Source of the DNA: Rhynchopus sp. YZ270_cl-10
Taxonomy: Eukaryota; Euglenozoa; Diplonemea; Diplonemida; Diplonemidae
Length of the DNA: 64,000 nt
Assembly (NCBI GenBank): GCA_964035575.1
Contig: OZ037846.1
Span: forward strand, 771,501-835,500
Direction: 5' to 3'
Made by a program: the position numbers and the translations under genes. Below, piece after piece: positions 42,086-52,632 of this stretch (the first letter of the stretch is position 1; every line of letters begins with the position of its first letter). The notes beneath the pieces were generated by a model. The model searched no databases. It was not told the DNA's origin and saw nothing but the letters and a program-made list of their open reading frames with translations.

Positions 42086-45000
42086 ATGGCAACCCGCACG
42101 GGGCCTTCTAATATTCCAGAAGGGAAGTCACTGGGGTCTGCGCCGGTTATCTTTTCGGCGTCTGTTGTTGTGCCGCCCGCTTCCGCTCCTGTTCCTGCCC
42201 CTGCCCCTGCTCCCGCTTCCGCTTCTGCATCTGCTTCTGTCTCTCCCTCCCCTTCTCCGTCTGCAGGGCAAGAAGTATTGACAAATGCGGCCACCACATC
42301 CGCACCACGTGGCAGACGACGTGATTCTCGGAGGAGAGGAGGATATTCGAGTGACCGTTCTGCTGGCTCCTCGGCATCGGAGGGTGGCAGACGTCGTCGT
42401 GGCGCAGGAGGTGGCGCGCTCTCCCGCACGCTCCCAGAGCTGCCCTGCCATGGCCAGGAGGCCTTCATGGAGGACGCTGCCGCTGCCCTTAATACACGCC
42501 TCACTGCGCTAGGCGCTACCTTCCAGCTTCCTCTCCTTGCAGATCGTACCCCGTATGGCTGCGCCATGCTTGTCTCCGATATTCTTATTATACTCCCAAC
42601 CCTTGCTTCCCCGGGTGACACTTCGGTTCTCCTGCAAAGCCTTGCTCTCACCCTAAGCTGGTGTTCCGAACCTTTAAACGAAGAAACCGCATTAGCAGTT
42701 CTCGAGGCAACAGAGGGGTTGGCGGTGCATGGTGACCCTGAGACATCGCATGCGGCTTGTGTAGCGTTGAATGCGTTGTTGAAACATTGTTTGCCGAAGA
42801 AAAAGCAGGGGGTACAGGCAAAGGTGATCACGATGCTTCCGGGGAATGATGGTACCGTTGATGGGACGTTGGCGGAGGTGTATCTCAATGCGGTGTCGGT
42901 GCAGACGAAGACGCAGGCAGCGTTGGCAGTAACGCATCTAGTAGAGCTAGGGTCGCACCTCATGCAGCAGGCCGCACCAACCAGCAGTCGCGCCTTTATG
43001 TCCTATTCGGAACGTCTAGGAAGCATTCTGCACCACCTCCACCACTCCTGCATCACCGCACTCCGACACAAAGACCTCCAACCCTCCAACGCACAACACG
43101 TTGCATCCCTCCTCCACCTCCTCCAATCTGCAGTGGCCCTCACACCGTACTATAAGCTTCCTGCAACGGCAGCGTTACTGTCAGAATTTATCCCAGACTT
43201 ATTGGTCATGGCAGCAGGCAATGAGAAAGGGTCAGTTATAGCGGCAATGCAGGTTCTCTGTTCTGCAGTAGGAAGTAAGCGTCCGTTTCAGCAAATGGCG
43301 TCGGCGCTGGAGGCTGCGCCCGAAGCGTTGGATCAAGTGTGTGAATTGGCGCGTACCCGGCATTTTGTTGCGTTTAAGCATGAGGCAGTGCGGTTGTGGT
43401 CAGCAGTAGCGAGAAACTACTCCTGGATCGTTCTGCCTCGTCTTGAGGTGCTGTTGCAACTCATCCGTGATCTGCAAGAAGCGCCCGACCAAATGTCGAA
43501 GCTCACCGCACTTCTATTCATCTCTGCTGCTTCCGACCAAAGCCTCCCCAGCGTCATGCAGCCAAGCGAAGAGATCCCCGTCATCGACTTCGCCTGCTTT
43601 GGTACAAGCAACCTCCCCCCTGGTGCTGACGCCACCGAAGTCACCACTACAGGCGATATGCTGCGAAAGCCCAGCACCGTCCAGGAAGGTGCCTCCACGC
43701 ATGCCTGCGTCTTCGCGGACAAACAGCCACTCTTTTTGGAAGTCGTCCACAGCCTGGTGCTCCCTCTTGTCAGCGACCCGGTTGCCGCAGTTCGAGGGCA
43801 CGCCGTGCTAGCGTTGGGGAACATCCCACCAGCGACGTTGGACTCTCTGCCATCTGAACAGAGCAGGCTTTTGTTTGACACTGTTCTGGAGACGTGTCGG
43901 GATGACAACAATACGGTGCGTGGCGCTGTGGCCAAGGTGGTTGGGGTGTGGGTGGGTGCTGCGTGCATCTTAGAACGCCGTGGGTGTGTTGTGAACGCAC
44001 TGCTGGAAATGTTCCGAGCGGAGCAGCAGGCACTGCACCAGAAGGCGGCCTGGGCTTTGTCATGTCTCTGCGAAAGACTGCGTGGTGCTGGCGACGTAGA
44101 CGACCAAGAAGCACTGAGCAGCATTGTGCGAGGTTGCATGGAGGTGTTGGACCGGCTGCCGAACAAAGTTCCTTGGAACGTTGTGCGTGCGCTTGGGAAT
44201 AGCGGGCTTCTGTATGCCGGCCCGTTGGATAGTGTGCTGCGTGCTTTGTCACGGCTTTTTGATGATTCAAATGTTAAAGTGCGTTGGAACACTGCGTACG
44301 CGATAGCCCAGATCTTCCGCAATCCGCATCTGAGGGTGGTTTACCAAGAGGCCAGTCAGAGTCGGTCTCCCTCACCACAAGGTGCGCTTGCGTTGGTCAC
44401 CAAGCTCGCAACAGTGCTGCAAAACGAACAGAACTTCAAGGTGCGGATCCAGGCGTGCTGGGCGTTGGCTGCACTGCAGGCCTTCCCGATCCAGGGGAAG
44501 ACTCTTCCTCTCGTGCTCGGGGCGGTGCTTAAGGCATTACATTCATGTGACAGCCACATCGATCATGAGCAATATAAATACCGTGATGTGCTGACAGTGT
44601 CGCTAAAGGGGTTGATCCTGCATGTACTCCGGTTTTGTATGAAGGTGGCAAAAGGAGCAACTGGCAGCACACTCTCTTCAGAAGATAAACACGAAGGTAT
44701 TTCAATCTGGCTGAATTTTTTTTCTACAGTGGAGATTGCACAAACTGTGGCAACACAGCCGAGGCAACTACACTACTCCAACTTTCGACTTTTATTCAAA
44801 AAAAAGTCGAAAGAGAAGAGCCCAAAAAAACGCGCTTTTTGTAGTCTAGGGGCAGGGGCCGAACGCATTTTTTTTACCTTTCTTTCTTTATTTTTTCCCA
44901 GCGTTTTTGACACATTGTGCCTGAAATTCTGAGAATTTAACTTCTATTCTTATCAAAACAAACCCCCTTTTCTCTCTTTCACTTGTAGTGAGGCCTTAAC

Positions 45001-48000
45001 AGGAGTTAGTCGCTAACAAAGAAGCGCACCTATCTCTTAACTGATAAAGTTAACTACAGTGAAATATAATACAAAACAAGCAGAGTAGCAAAAACAAAAA
45101 AACAAATATAGTGGAGTTCATCCTCGGGTGTCTACACTAATACAACCAAGTTTTCACAAAAAACAAAAACAAAAAACAAACATACTTTCCAACCCCTCTT
45201 CTCTCACAGTGGTGTCGTGCTTAGTTGATCTGCGGCCTCATATTGTGGAGGTGTTGGAAGGCATGTTACCGCCCTTGGACGAGGACATGCGTGACGAAAT
45301 GACTAGCATCTCCTCCCCTACCCCATGCACCGCGAGCTTCATAGACATCGATGAGGTGCCCATCATCACCTCGCAGAACGCAGCGAGCACGTCGCTCTTT
45401 ATTCACGACCCGTATGCAAGAAAAAAACCTAATTTTTGGTACCCCAGGAATAAAAAAAATACCAAGTACGCAATATGGGGTCGTCAGGAGCACCAATTTT
45501 TGTTTTTTTTAAACCCTTTAAGGACCAGAGGGGACATATATGTCCACGCAACCACCTAAATTGGCTTCCACTAGGACTTTTTGAAGATTTTTTTTTTTTA
45601 ATGAGAAGATTTTGTGCGAAATCTTTCAAAAGACGCAAGATTCGATTTTTTTTGACGCTCTCATCCCCTCTCATGCACACCCGGCATTATCACATAATAG
45701 GGTATTTTGGGTCATTTTTTGGGAATAATGTACCATTCTGACGCGCTTGAGTCATAAGAGGATTCAAACTTTGGTGTGCAGGGAACCATTTTGTACGGTC
45801 TTCAGAACGAAACTAAAATAATGGAAAATACCCGCGACTGGGCACAGTAACACGCGTAGTTGCAGTTCCTGACCCTGAACTGGATGTGCCTCTTCTCCGT
45901 GTATTTATTGCATTTTGTCTTTTGAGGGACATTGTACAGAAAATCTATATCAACACGGTCAAGGTACAGAGACACTGGTAGGAGGGTGTTGGTCGACAAC
46001 TTCTTCTTGCTTGGGAAACAGGCGTCTGAAAACAGATTACATGTGCGGGGATGCGGCGTTCACCTTTGTTCAGCACCAGGCCAAGTTGGCCAAAAGTCCC
46101 AAAAGCCCCAACTTTTGTACTGTCCAACCTCTGTACAATTACGGTATATCATACATTCCATGACTTTGCGTATACTTTTTCATATTTTGCACTCAGAAAT
46201 GTGAGATGCATATTTTTGATCGTCCGACCCCGCAATTGAACGTTTCGAATCGGCCGGATCCAAAGAAAAAAAAATCCAGAAAAAAAAATTTTTTTTCCAA
46301 AAAAAATATCAGGGTGAGCGTATTTTTGTTTTGGCTCTCGGTGAGGTGGGTATGTGGCATGTAATTTTTCCCACCCGAAAACCAGCGGAAGTGAATTTCC
46401 GAGCTCCCCGCTTTTCACCATAAAAAAAATCGACCACTTTCGTGGAGTAGAAGTCAATTTAAAGTGGCTCCATGGGTATTTATACAGTAACGTATAGGGA
46501 TTTCAGTGCAGAAAAGGGGGTCGGCTCCACCAAAAGTTGCGTACCGTGGAGTGTGTTTCCGGGCTAAAAAAATGGTCGGAATTGAAAGATTTGTAAAAAA
46601 TAAATCCAAAGAAAAAAAAATCGAAAACTTTCTTCAAAAAAAATCCAATTTAGAGACGCCACTGTGTTGCTACCCAAAGAGGAGGTTTTCTTAAGGAAGC
46701 CCTTAAGAAACCTGCATAGAAACGTGAAAAAAAGGGTCGGCTCCACCAAAAGTTGCATCCCGTGGAGTGTGTTTCCGGGGTAAAAAATTTGTCCGAATTG
46801 AAGGATTTGTAAAAAATAAATCCAAAGAAACAAAAATCGAAAACTTTCTCCAAAAATAAATCAATTTATACCCCGCAGGGTATACTTTATTCCCTCCCTC
46901 CGGCAAAAATTATTACCCTCAAGGGAGCACTTTATCTCCCTGAAGGTCACTTTATCTCCCTGAAGGTCCACTTTATCTCCCTAGGGAGATAAAGTGAGCT
47001 TCAGGGAGATAAAGTGACCTTCAGGGAGATAAAGTGACCTTCAGGGAGATAAAGTGACCTTCAGGGAGATAAAGTAAAAGCTTCAGGGAGATAAAGTGAC
47101 CTTCAGGGAGATAAAGTGGAATTTTTTTTTTTTTTTTAGTTTTGGGCCTAAGGTGAAAAAAACCCACTTCTAGGTACCTATATGGGCCCAAAAATGCCAA
47201 AAAACGAAAAATTTTGCATTTTTGACCATCGGGAGGGCAAAAGTATACCCTACGGGGTATAAAATTACATATTTACCCCCGGGGACTCACATATCTCCCC
47301 TCGGGAGCCAATATTTCCCCTCGGGCCCTACGGGCCCTCGGGGAAATATTGGCTCCCTCGGGGGAGATAAAGTGAGTCCCCGGGGGTAGAATAAATAACT
47401 GTTACAAACGCCACTGTGTTACGACTAAAAGAGGGGGTTTTCTTAAGGAAGTCCTTAAGAAACCTGCATAGAAACGTTCCCAAAGGGGGTACCACAGCCA
47501 AAAATCACCTAACCATCCACAGAGGCATAAAAAAAATCGTGCGACCCCGGAATTGAACGTTTTCGTAACCGATCTTTCCAAAGAAATAAAAATCGAAAAA
47601 AAAATCGGGGGAAAAAATTCATAAAATCCAGCTGTCCACGGACAGTTGCATTTGCGACCCAGGCCGTGCATTGTTGATCCCCGAAAATGGGCGGAAGTGA
47701 ATTTCCGGATCGATCTGAAAAAATTCCGGGGTCGCAACATTTTTTTGGCGGATTTTTTATCACTTTAAACTGGCTCCAGAAACAGGCTTTTCTATACGCA
47801 AAGTCATGGAATGTATGATATATAGTTGGTTGGTACCTTCTCTCCATGCAGTGAGACATTATCTACTAGGACTTTTTGATCGATTTTTTTTTTCTTTTGA
47901 AAGATTTTGAACCGATCTTTCAAATAAAGCCATTTTCGAAAACCGAAAAAACAGGTGCGCAACCGGAATAATTTTTTTCTTCAAAATTTTCAGAAAAAAA

Positions 48001-49071
48001 ATCAGCTCTCCTCAATTTTCAATTTTCCATTTTTCTAATTTTATTTCGATTTCTGCTCCATTTGAAAGATCTGCTCAAAATCTTTCAATTGCGGCCAGGT
48101 ACGATCAAAAATATGCATCGGATCTCATTTTACCTATGGGAGAGAAGATCCTAGCAAATCGAAAAAATCGGTCGTGGTCCATAAAGGGTTAAACTCGGTA
48201 TTCACCCCTCGCTGCCGAGGCAGTGTGGCTGCTCTTTTTTGTTCTCGCTATACTCCAACGGAGAATTTTTTTTTTTACTCGCCCCCCCCAAAAAAAAGCA
48301 TAGCAACTCTCATTAAAAAAACTGGTGACTTTATGTTGGTCTATAACAATTTTTTTTGCAACTGACACGCTGGAGAGGCCCTGGCCAAAGGAGTGTGGTG
48401 GAAGTGTGCAATGCAACAAACGGTCGAGATCTGATCAAGCGAAACGGATATATTTCCCCCCCTTTTTTCTCTCTCTCACGTTTCCTCATTCCCTATCTCT
48501 TTTGCATTACTTTTGGTTTCATCCGGGGCTGGCATCGTACGTGGGTCAGTTGGAGGTGCCTGCATCAATAACTACAGTTTGTTGCATCAACTACCCCCTC
48601 TTCTACAGGCGTTGGGTGCAGCTGAAGGGCAGCATCGAGGTCATCCTAGCAGACGTACGTGCCACTGTCGCACCACCACGCGTAGTACCGGCAGAGCTGA
48701 CCAGCCCCGTAACGGCTGTAGATGCAAGCCACCTGGAGGTATGTTACTATGATGTTTGCGACTCACCTAAAAGAGGGGGGGGTGTCTCGGTTGTTTGGCT
48801 CTTGATTTAGGGAAATAAATGCGTAAATAATGGTTTTTTTGATTAAATATTCTGCAAAACCCGTAAACGAAGCAAAATAATAACCGATTTAGCAAATAAT
48901 ATACGGATGCGAATAATAAGGGGGGTTTTAAAGACCACAACAAAAAGTGCACAAAGCAAAAATTACAAAAAAAACTTTCATCCTATTCCTCCTCTACAGC
49001 AAACCCTGCACAACTTCGCAGCTATGTTCCAATCTGTGCCTGCAATCGATGAGGAATCCAGCGCTGGGTAG
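42086..49071 (+). CDS. HEATR6: HEAT repeat-containing protein 6 homologue, four exons
   Basis: An alpha-solenoid protein of the HEATR6 family; its molecular role is poorly known. Exons are 42086-44636, 45210-45411, 48609-48738 and 49000-49071, with matching phases (1, 2, 0), donors GTATGA, GTATGC, GTATGT and acceptors CACAG, TACAG, TACAG. The product is 984 residues; human HEATR6 is about 1,180. The N-terminus is low-complexity (Ala/Pro/Ser, then Arg/Ser). HEAT units follow, with AVRGHAVLALGNI, NTVRGAVAKVVGVWVG, VPWNVVRALGNSGLL, NVKVRWNTAYAIAQIFRNP and QNFKVRIQACWALAALQAF, the last two very like the family. YKYRDVLTVSLKGLILHVLRF and the exon 2 text VSCLVDLRPHIVEVLEGML match the family C-terminus, supporting the splicing. 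Intron 1 (573 bp) consists largely of dispersed repeats; intron 2 (3.2 kb) contains the nested elements at 45514-48188. Confidence 0.9.
44729..44782 (+). repeat. Dispersed repeat V in HEATR6 intron 1
   Basis: GTGGAGATTGCACAAACTG...GAGGCAACTACACTACTCC, intact. It shows the uninterrupted form of the site split by the element at 56331-58252. Confidence 0.85.
44975..45143 (-). repeat. Dispersed repeat ending in the GTATTAGTGTAGACACCC motif
   Basis: 44975-45100 is the inverse of about 8600-8790; 45106-45143 is a minus copy of the short motif. It fills the 3' part of intron 1 and ends about 66 bp before the acceptor. Confidence 0.7.
46149..47818. mobile_element. TATA-flanked TIR element, copy K, nested in element I
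   Basis: 26-bp TIRs start TCATACATTCCATGACTTTG at both ends, with TATA outside. The related element H has no insertion at the matching place (CCAACTACATATACCGTAA, about 56796), confirming the ends. The interior repeats some blocks twice (46500-46620 and 46730-46850), has the shared motif at 46208 and 47530, and contains a fold-back with CACTTTATCTCCC units (46865-47403). Confidence 0.9.
46865..47403. repeat. Modular fold-back with GGGAGATAAAGTGA units
   Basis: Several copies of TTCAGGGAGATAAAGTGACC at 46985-47118 face inverse copies at 46927-46985. Then GAGCCAATATTTCCCCTCGG forms a palindrome around GGGCCCTACGGGCCC. It ends GGGGGTAGAATAAATAACTG. It matches, inverted, the block at 33263-33500. 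Its target seems to be CCAATTTAGAGACGCCACTG, seen uninterrupted at 46643. Confidence 0.75.
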
Positions 49072-49622
49072 TTCCTTGTTTGTTCTGTGTGCGCATTTTT
49101 GTTTCCCCGTTCTTTTATATTATGCACACTACTTTGCGAACGGAAAGTGTTAATGTCGTTCACTCATCCCAAACCGTGCTCCGCAACACCACCCTACAAG
49201 GTGTAGAGGTAGTGTGAGGAAGCGACAACGCATCAAACAACTACAAGAAAGGGGAGTGCTACTTTTGAGGTTTGCATGGACACGACCAAGCTGTGTTTTA
49301 GTACGTTTCAACTGATCTCTCTCTCTCTTTTTTTTTTTTTATTTTTTTTTTTTTTATGGACAACTCTGTCTTTCTTAAGTAACACTATTCTTAATCATTT
49401 CGTTTAAGATGTAAGGTAACTAAGCGCGAAGAGGCTCAGGTGTCTCTAACATTTTTCTTTGTTTTCTCGTTTCTGGCTGCCATATTGTGATGGTGGTCTG
49501 AAATCAAACAAATAAACATTCTTTTCATGATAACGATTATGATGAAAGGTGACTAAGCACAGAGAGGCTTAGGGTCATATAAACTTTCTTCTTTCTTTGG
49601 TTCTCGCATTTCCTGCTCTTTT
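49072..49622. other. Region downstream of the HEATR6-like gene
   Basis: 3' flank with T runs and two inverted copies of the CTAAGC hairpin repeat (49413-49443, 49546-49587). No gene recognised. Confidence 0.5.
49546..49587 (-). repeat. Dispersed CTAAGC...GCTTAG hairpin repeat, minus copy
   Basis: AAGGTGACTAAGCACAGAGAGGCTTAGG with ATATAAACTTTC after it, preceded by TAACGATTATGATG. The copy at 54513-54560 has the same preceding word (ATAACGATTGTCAT), so the repeat is longer than the hairpin. Confidence 0.75.
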
Positions 49623-49788
49623 CACCTGATTTTTACCCGCGTATAGGCGCGTATAGGGCCATATAGGGCCGTACAGGCATATACGGACCGTCCGTACACG
49701 CTAAAGGGGGGGTAGACCTATTATTACAGTAGACCTATTATTCCGTAATAATAGGTCCACCGTTTTTGGCCTTTTATTTAAAGTTTAA

Positions 49789-51155
49789 CCCTTTAGACCC
49801 GAAGCCAGATTTTCGACCCACTTTTGAGTTTTGGTTTTGGGGGCTCTCCAACCGGTAAAGGGACCCCAGATGCAAATTTTTAATCGTACCTGGCCGCAAT
49901 TGAAAGATTTTGAACACGGCTTTCAATTCCATTATCTTAAGTTTTTTTTCGCAAAAAAATGTTTTACCCAAAATGAGGTACGCATAAAATCCATCTTTTG
50001 GTTTTTTACTGATCCTTCCGGCAAAAAAAATCACCGTAAATTATTGCTGTCCGAAAATGGCGTTATTTGAAAGATGACCACAAAATCTTTTCAAACAAAA
50101 AAAAATCGAGCAAAAAGTCCTAGTAGAATCCAACTTAGATGAGTGTAGCTCTGTTAGCAGCATGTCTAAAAATCGATTTCCCTAACGATTTACACTGAAA
50201 CACCACTACACACGTAAAAAGGTGATTTTTTTCACGTTTTTGGGCATCTACAGGTCCGAAACACCCCCAGAATGGGTCAGAATGACCCCGTGTGCCGAAC
50301 ATTCACAAAAAAAGCACCCTAAAATACGAAAAAATAGTGAAAACCCGGCTTATAACGTGTTTTGGGTGGTAATAAGGCAAAGAATAGTCAGAAAAACAGT
50401 GATTTTGGTGGTGGTTCTCACGGACTTCCAAATTGCACTCAGATGCACAAAAGTTTTCGATTCTTGCTTCTTTTGACAGATTTGACATCAAATCTTTCCA
50501 AAAATGCAAAAATATTTTCACGAAAATGAGTAGAACCCCACTTATCAACTCTACTAGCTTTACGACCTTGGCAACGTACAACCCGTGATTTTGGTGGTAA
50601 AATCACACCAAAATCCGAGGATATCACAGATGCATAAAAGTTTTCGATTTTTGCGTATTTTGAAAGATGAGAACGAAATCTTTCCACACAAAAAAAGTGT
50701 TTTCACGAAAACGACTAGAAAAATTCTTATCACATGGCGGCCCTGAAAAGTGGCTTTTTCCCGTATTTTTTCATGCTCCCCGGCATCCAAGGAAACCCCA
50801 GATGCATAAAAGTGTTCTTAGATGGCGTATTTTGAAAGATCGGCTAAAAATCTTTCAAAATATAAAAAAATGTTTTTCTGAAAATGAGTAGAACCCCAGT
50901 AATAGCCTAGTGGCATTAGGAGGGTTATTTCAGGGGGTGTTGGTCAAAAAACATGATTTTCCGTGGCAGCTCCGCCTTCCCCCCAGCATCCAAAAAAATA
51001 TCAGATGAACAAAACTTTTCGATTCTTGCTTCTTTTGAAAGATCGGCGCAAAATCTTTCAAAATATAAAAAATGTTTTCCCCATTTTGAGTAGAACACTC
51101 CTAATTGTATGGCGCCATTCGGGTGGCCATATATGGGTATCTCGGGTCTAAAGGG
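49789..51155. mobile_element. TTAA-flanked piggyBac-like element (copy G) nested in E
   Basis: Ends CCCTTTAGACCCGA and TCGGGTCTAAAGGG, with TTAA at 49785-49788 and 51156-51159. Copy F carries the uninterrupted site (AAAGTTTAACTTTTGAAAG, 56408-56426). The interior has five repeats of 170-200 bp starting AGATGCA (49868, 50442, 50629, 50802, 51002), each with a GAAAGAT...ATCTTTC hairpin. No transposase. Confidence 0.92.
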
Positions 51156-51595
51156 TTAACTTTTGAAAGTTTAAAAAATTTTAAGTTTAACTGTAATAAT
51201 AGGTGTGACCCTAAGGTGGTAGGGTGGGTTGGCGGTGTGAGAACCATGCATGGGCCACACACGGCATGCGTTTGGCAACCACACGTTGTGGTTAACGCCT
51301 GCATAGCATGTGCAGAGCGTTGTGTGTAACGCAAAGACACAAAGGGGTTTGCCCATGGGGACGAGTTTGAGCAGCCCACCGAAGGTGGGCTGCGTTTGGT
51401 AACCACTCGTTCCCTTGCTTGGGTTCCTTTTTTGCGTTTGGTAACCTCGTAGCCTTGCTTGGGTTCCTTTCGTTGCGTACAGATCGGTTGCGTTGTGCTG
51501 GTTGTGTTTGTTGCCACATGTTCGTGGGTACCTGTTGGTTTCTTTTCAGATCTTTGCATACCACGATCAAGAGGGAGTGGTAAGGATTAGCAAAA

Positions 51596-51796
51596 CTAAA
51601 TTGCATCAAGGATACAACTGAGCTCGTTGTCGCTGTCGATCTCCAAAGGCTCTATCACATCGTGATCGAGGTCAACGACAGGGATCGGCTCATCTTCCAT
51701 CTCCACATCCACATCCAGAGACTCATCCAGATCCACGTATTGAGGTTCTGGTTTAGGCGGTGCAGACACAATCACAGGAGAGTCAGAGCCAGACAT
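51596..51796 (-). CDS. Small acidic ORF in element E
   Basis: 66 residues, MSGSDSPVIVSAPPKPEPQY then a long Asp/Glu-rich stretch ending SCILDAI. The matching ORF in copy F (about 57826-58022) has a 2-bp loss and a stop. It could be the leftover first exon of a transposase of the parent element. No family recognised. Confidence 0.4.
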   Translation of the reverse strand: MSGSDSPVIVSAPPKPEPQYVDLDESLDVDVEMEDEPIPVVDLDHDVIEPLEIDSDNELSCILDAI

Positions 51797-52040
51797 GTTT
51801 TAAAAGTTGGAATGATTTTGTCTTGTAATCCTGACAGGACTATTGACTATGTGGGGGCGGTAAGGGTGGAATAGGTGTAATAGGTGTAATAGTGGTTAAA
51901 TAGCGCTTAAATAGCACTGTAATAATAGGTCATTAAACTTTTCAAAAGTTAAACTTTTTTGGGATTTTTCAGGAAAAAAAATTTTTTAAGGTGTAATAAT
52001 AGGTCTGCTCCCCCTTTATACGCGGGGTAAAAATCAGGTG

Positions 52041-52632
52041 GTCTTTATAGAAGATCCGTACTATGTGGCATTCCTCTGTTCGGTTGCTCACATTCCGAAA
52101 TGTCAATACCTCTCATAGACTATGTTTTCTTTTCTTCCCGTTCAGTTCTTTTTTTGTGAAACAGCCAGTTCTCTTTCAGTTTGCAACCCACTCTGGCAGC
52201 TTCCTGTTCTAAAGAAAAAGGAAAAAAGAAAATCTATGTGTGCACTGTTTGATATCAGTTCTGGGCAATTCCTTTGCGGAGTATTGCCTTTATTGCGTGC
52301 GTGTTTGATAGCTAATAGGGGTAATTCTGTCGTAGAATATGGTTTTATGTGGGTATTTTGGAGTACATGGGTAATTTCCTGGAATAAACCTCGTTTTTTT
52401 TTGTGTTCATATTCATGCATCGTACGGTGGGTCAGTCAGAGGTGTGGGCCTGGCAGTTACCAATTTATGTATTGTCTTCAAAGGGGTTTCTTGGGCAACA
52501 ACTTCATTCTAGATTATTGCCCATTAAGGGGCATTGCACTGTAAACGGAGTCCTGAAATGGGTGTGTCCAAGGGAGGGGTTTATTTTTTTCTTTTTTTCT
52601 TGCCTGCCCCTTTATTCCTTCATCACTATGGC
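52041..52632. other. Spacer between elements, nothing recognised
   Basis: A 140-codon plus frame (52122-52544) exists but has no protein-like composition or family match. Confidence 0.4.

Larger units (their letters stand above)
45514..48188. mobile_element. TTAA-flanked piggyBac-like element (copy I) in HEATR6 intron 2
   Basis: Ends CCCTTTAAGGACCAGAG and the inverse of CCCTTTATGGACCACGAC; TTAA is outside (exact on the right, with one extra A on the left). An inverted relative is copy H (56440-57440). CCC-type ends on TTAA are the piggyBac hallmark. It carries the TATA-flanked element K and a decayed copy of the ORF seen in H (minus, 45802-46127, broken by a frameshift). Non-autonomous. Confidence 0.85.
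49704..52016. mobile_element. TA-flanked TIR element, copy E
   Basis: Ends AAGGGGGGGTAGACCTATTA and the inverse of AAGGGGGAGCAGACCTATTA, with TA at 49702-49703 and 52017-52018. It is the sister of copy F (56331-58252). Its own length is about 940 bp once element G is left out. It holds a small acidic ORF on minus near the right end and a GCAGCCCACC...GGTGGGCTGC hairpin. TA duplication suggests a Tc1/mariner-type relative; no transposase. Confidence 0.88.
49623..52040. repeat. Small inverted-repeat element (T) split by element E
   Basis: CACCTGATTTTTACCCGCG on the left and its inverse on the right (52019-52040) flank element E. Without E it would be only about 100 bp, made of short palindromes such as CGGACCGTCCG. 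Confidence 0.7.

Noticed and set aside
43690-43725. Relation between HACVFAD in HEATR6 and HACVFAD near 41430
   Set aside because: Only seven residues match and the flanking sequence is unrelated, so chance is the simplest explanation.
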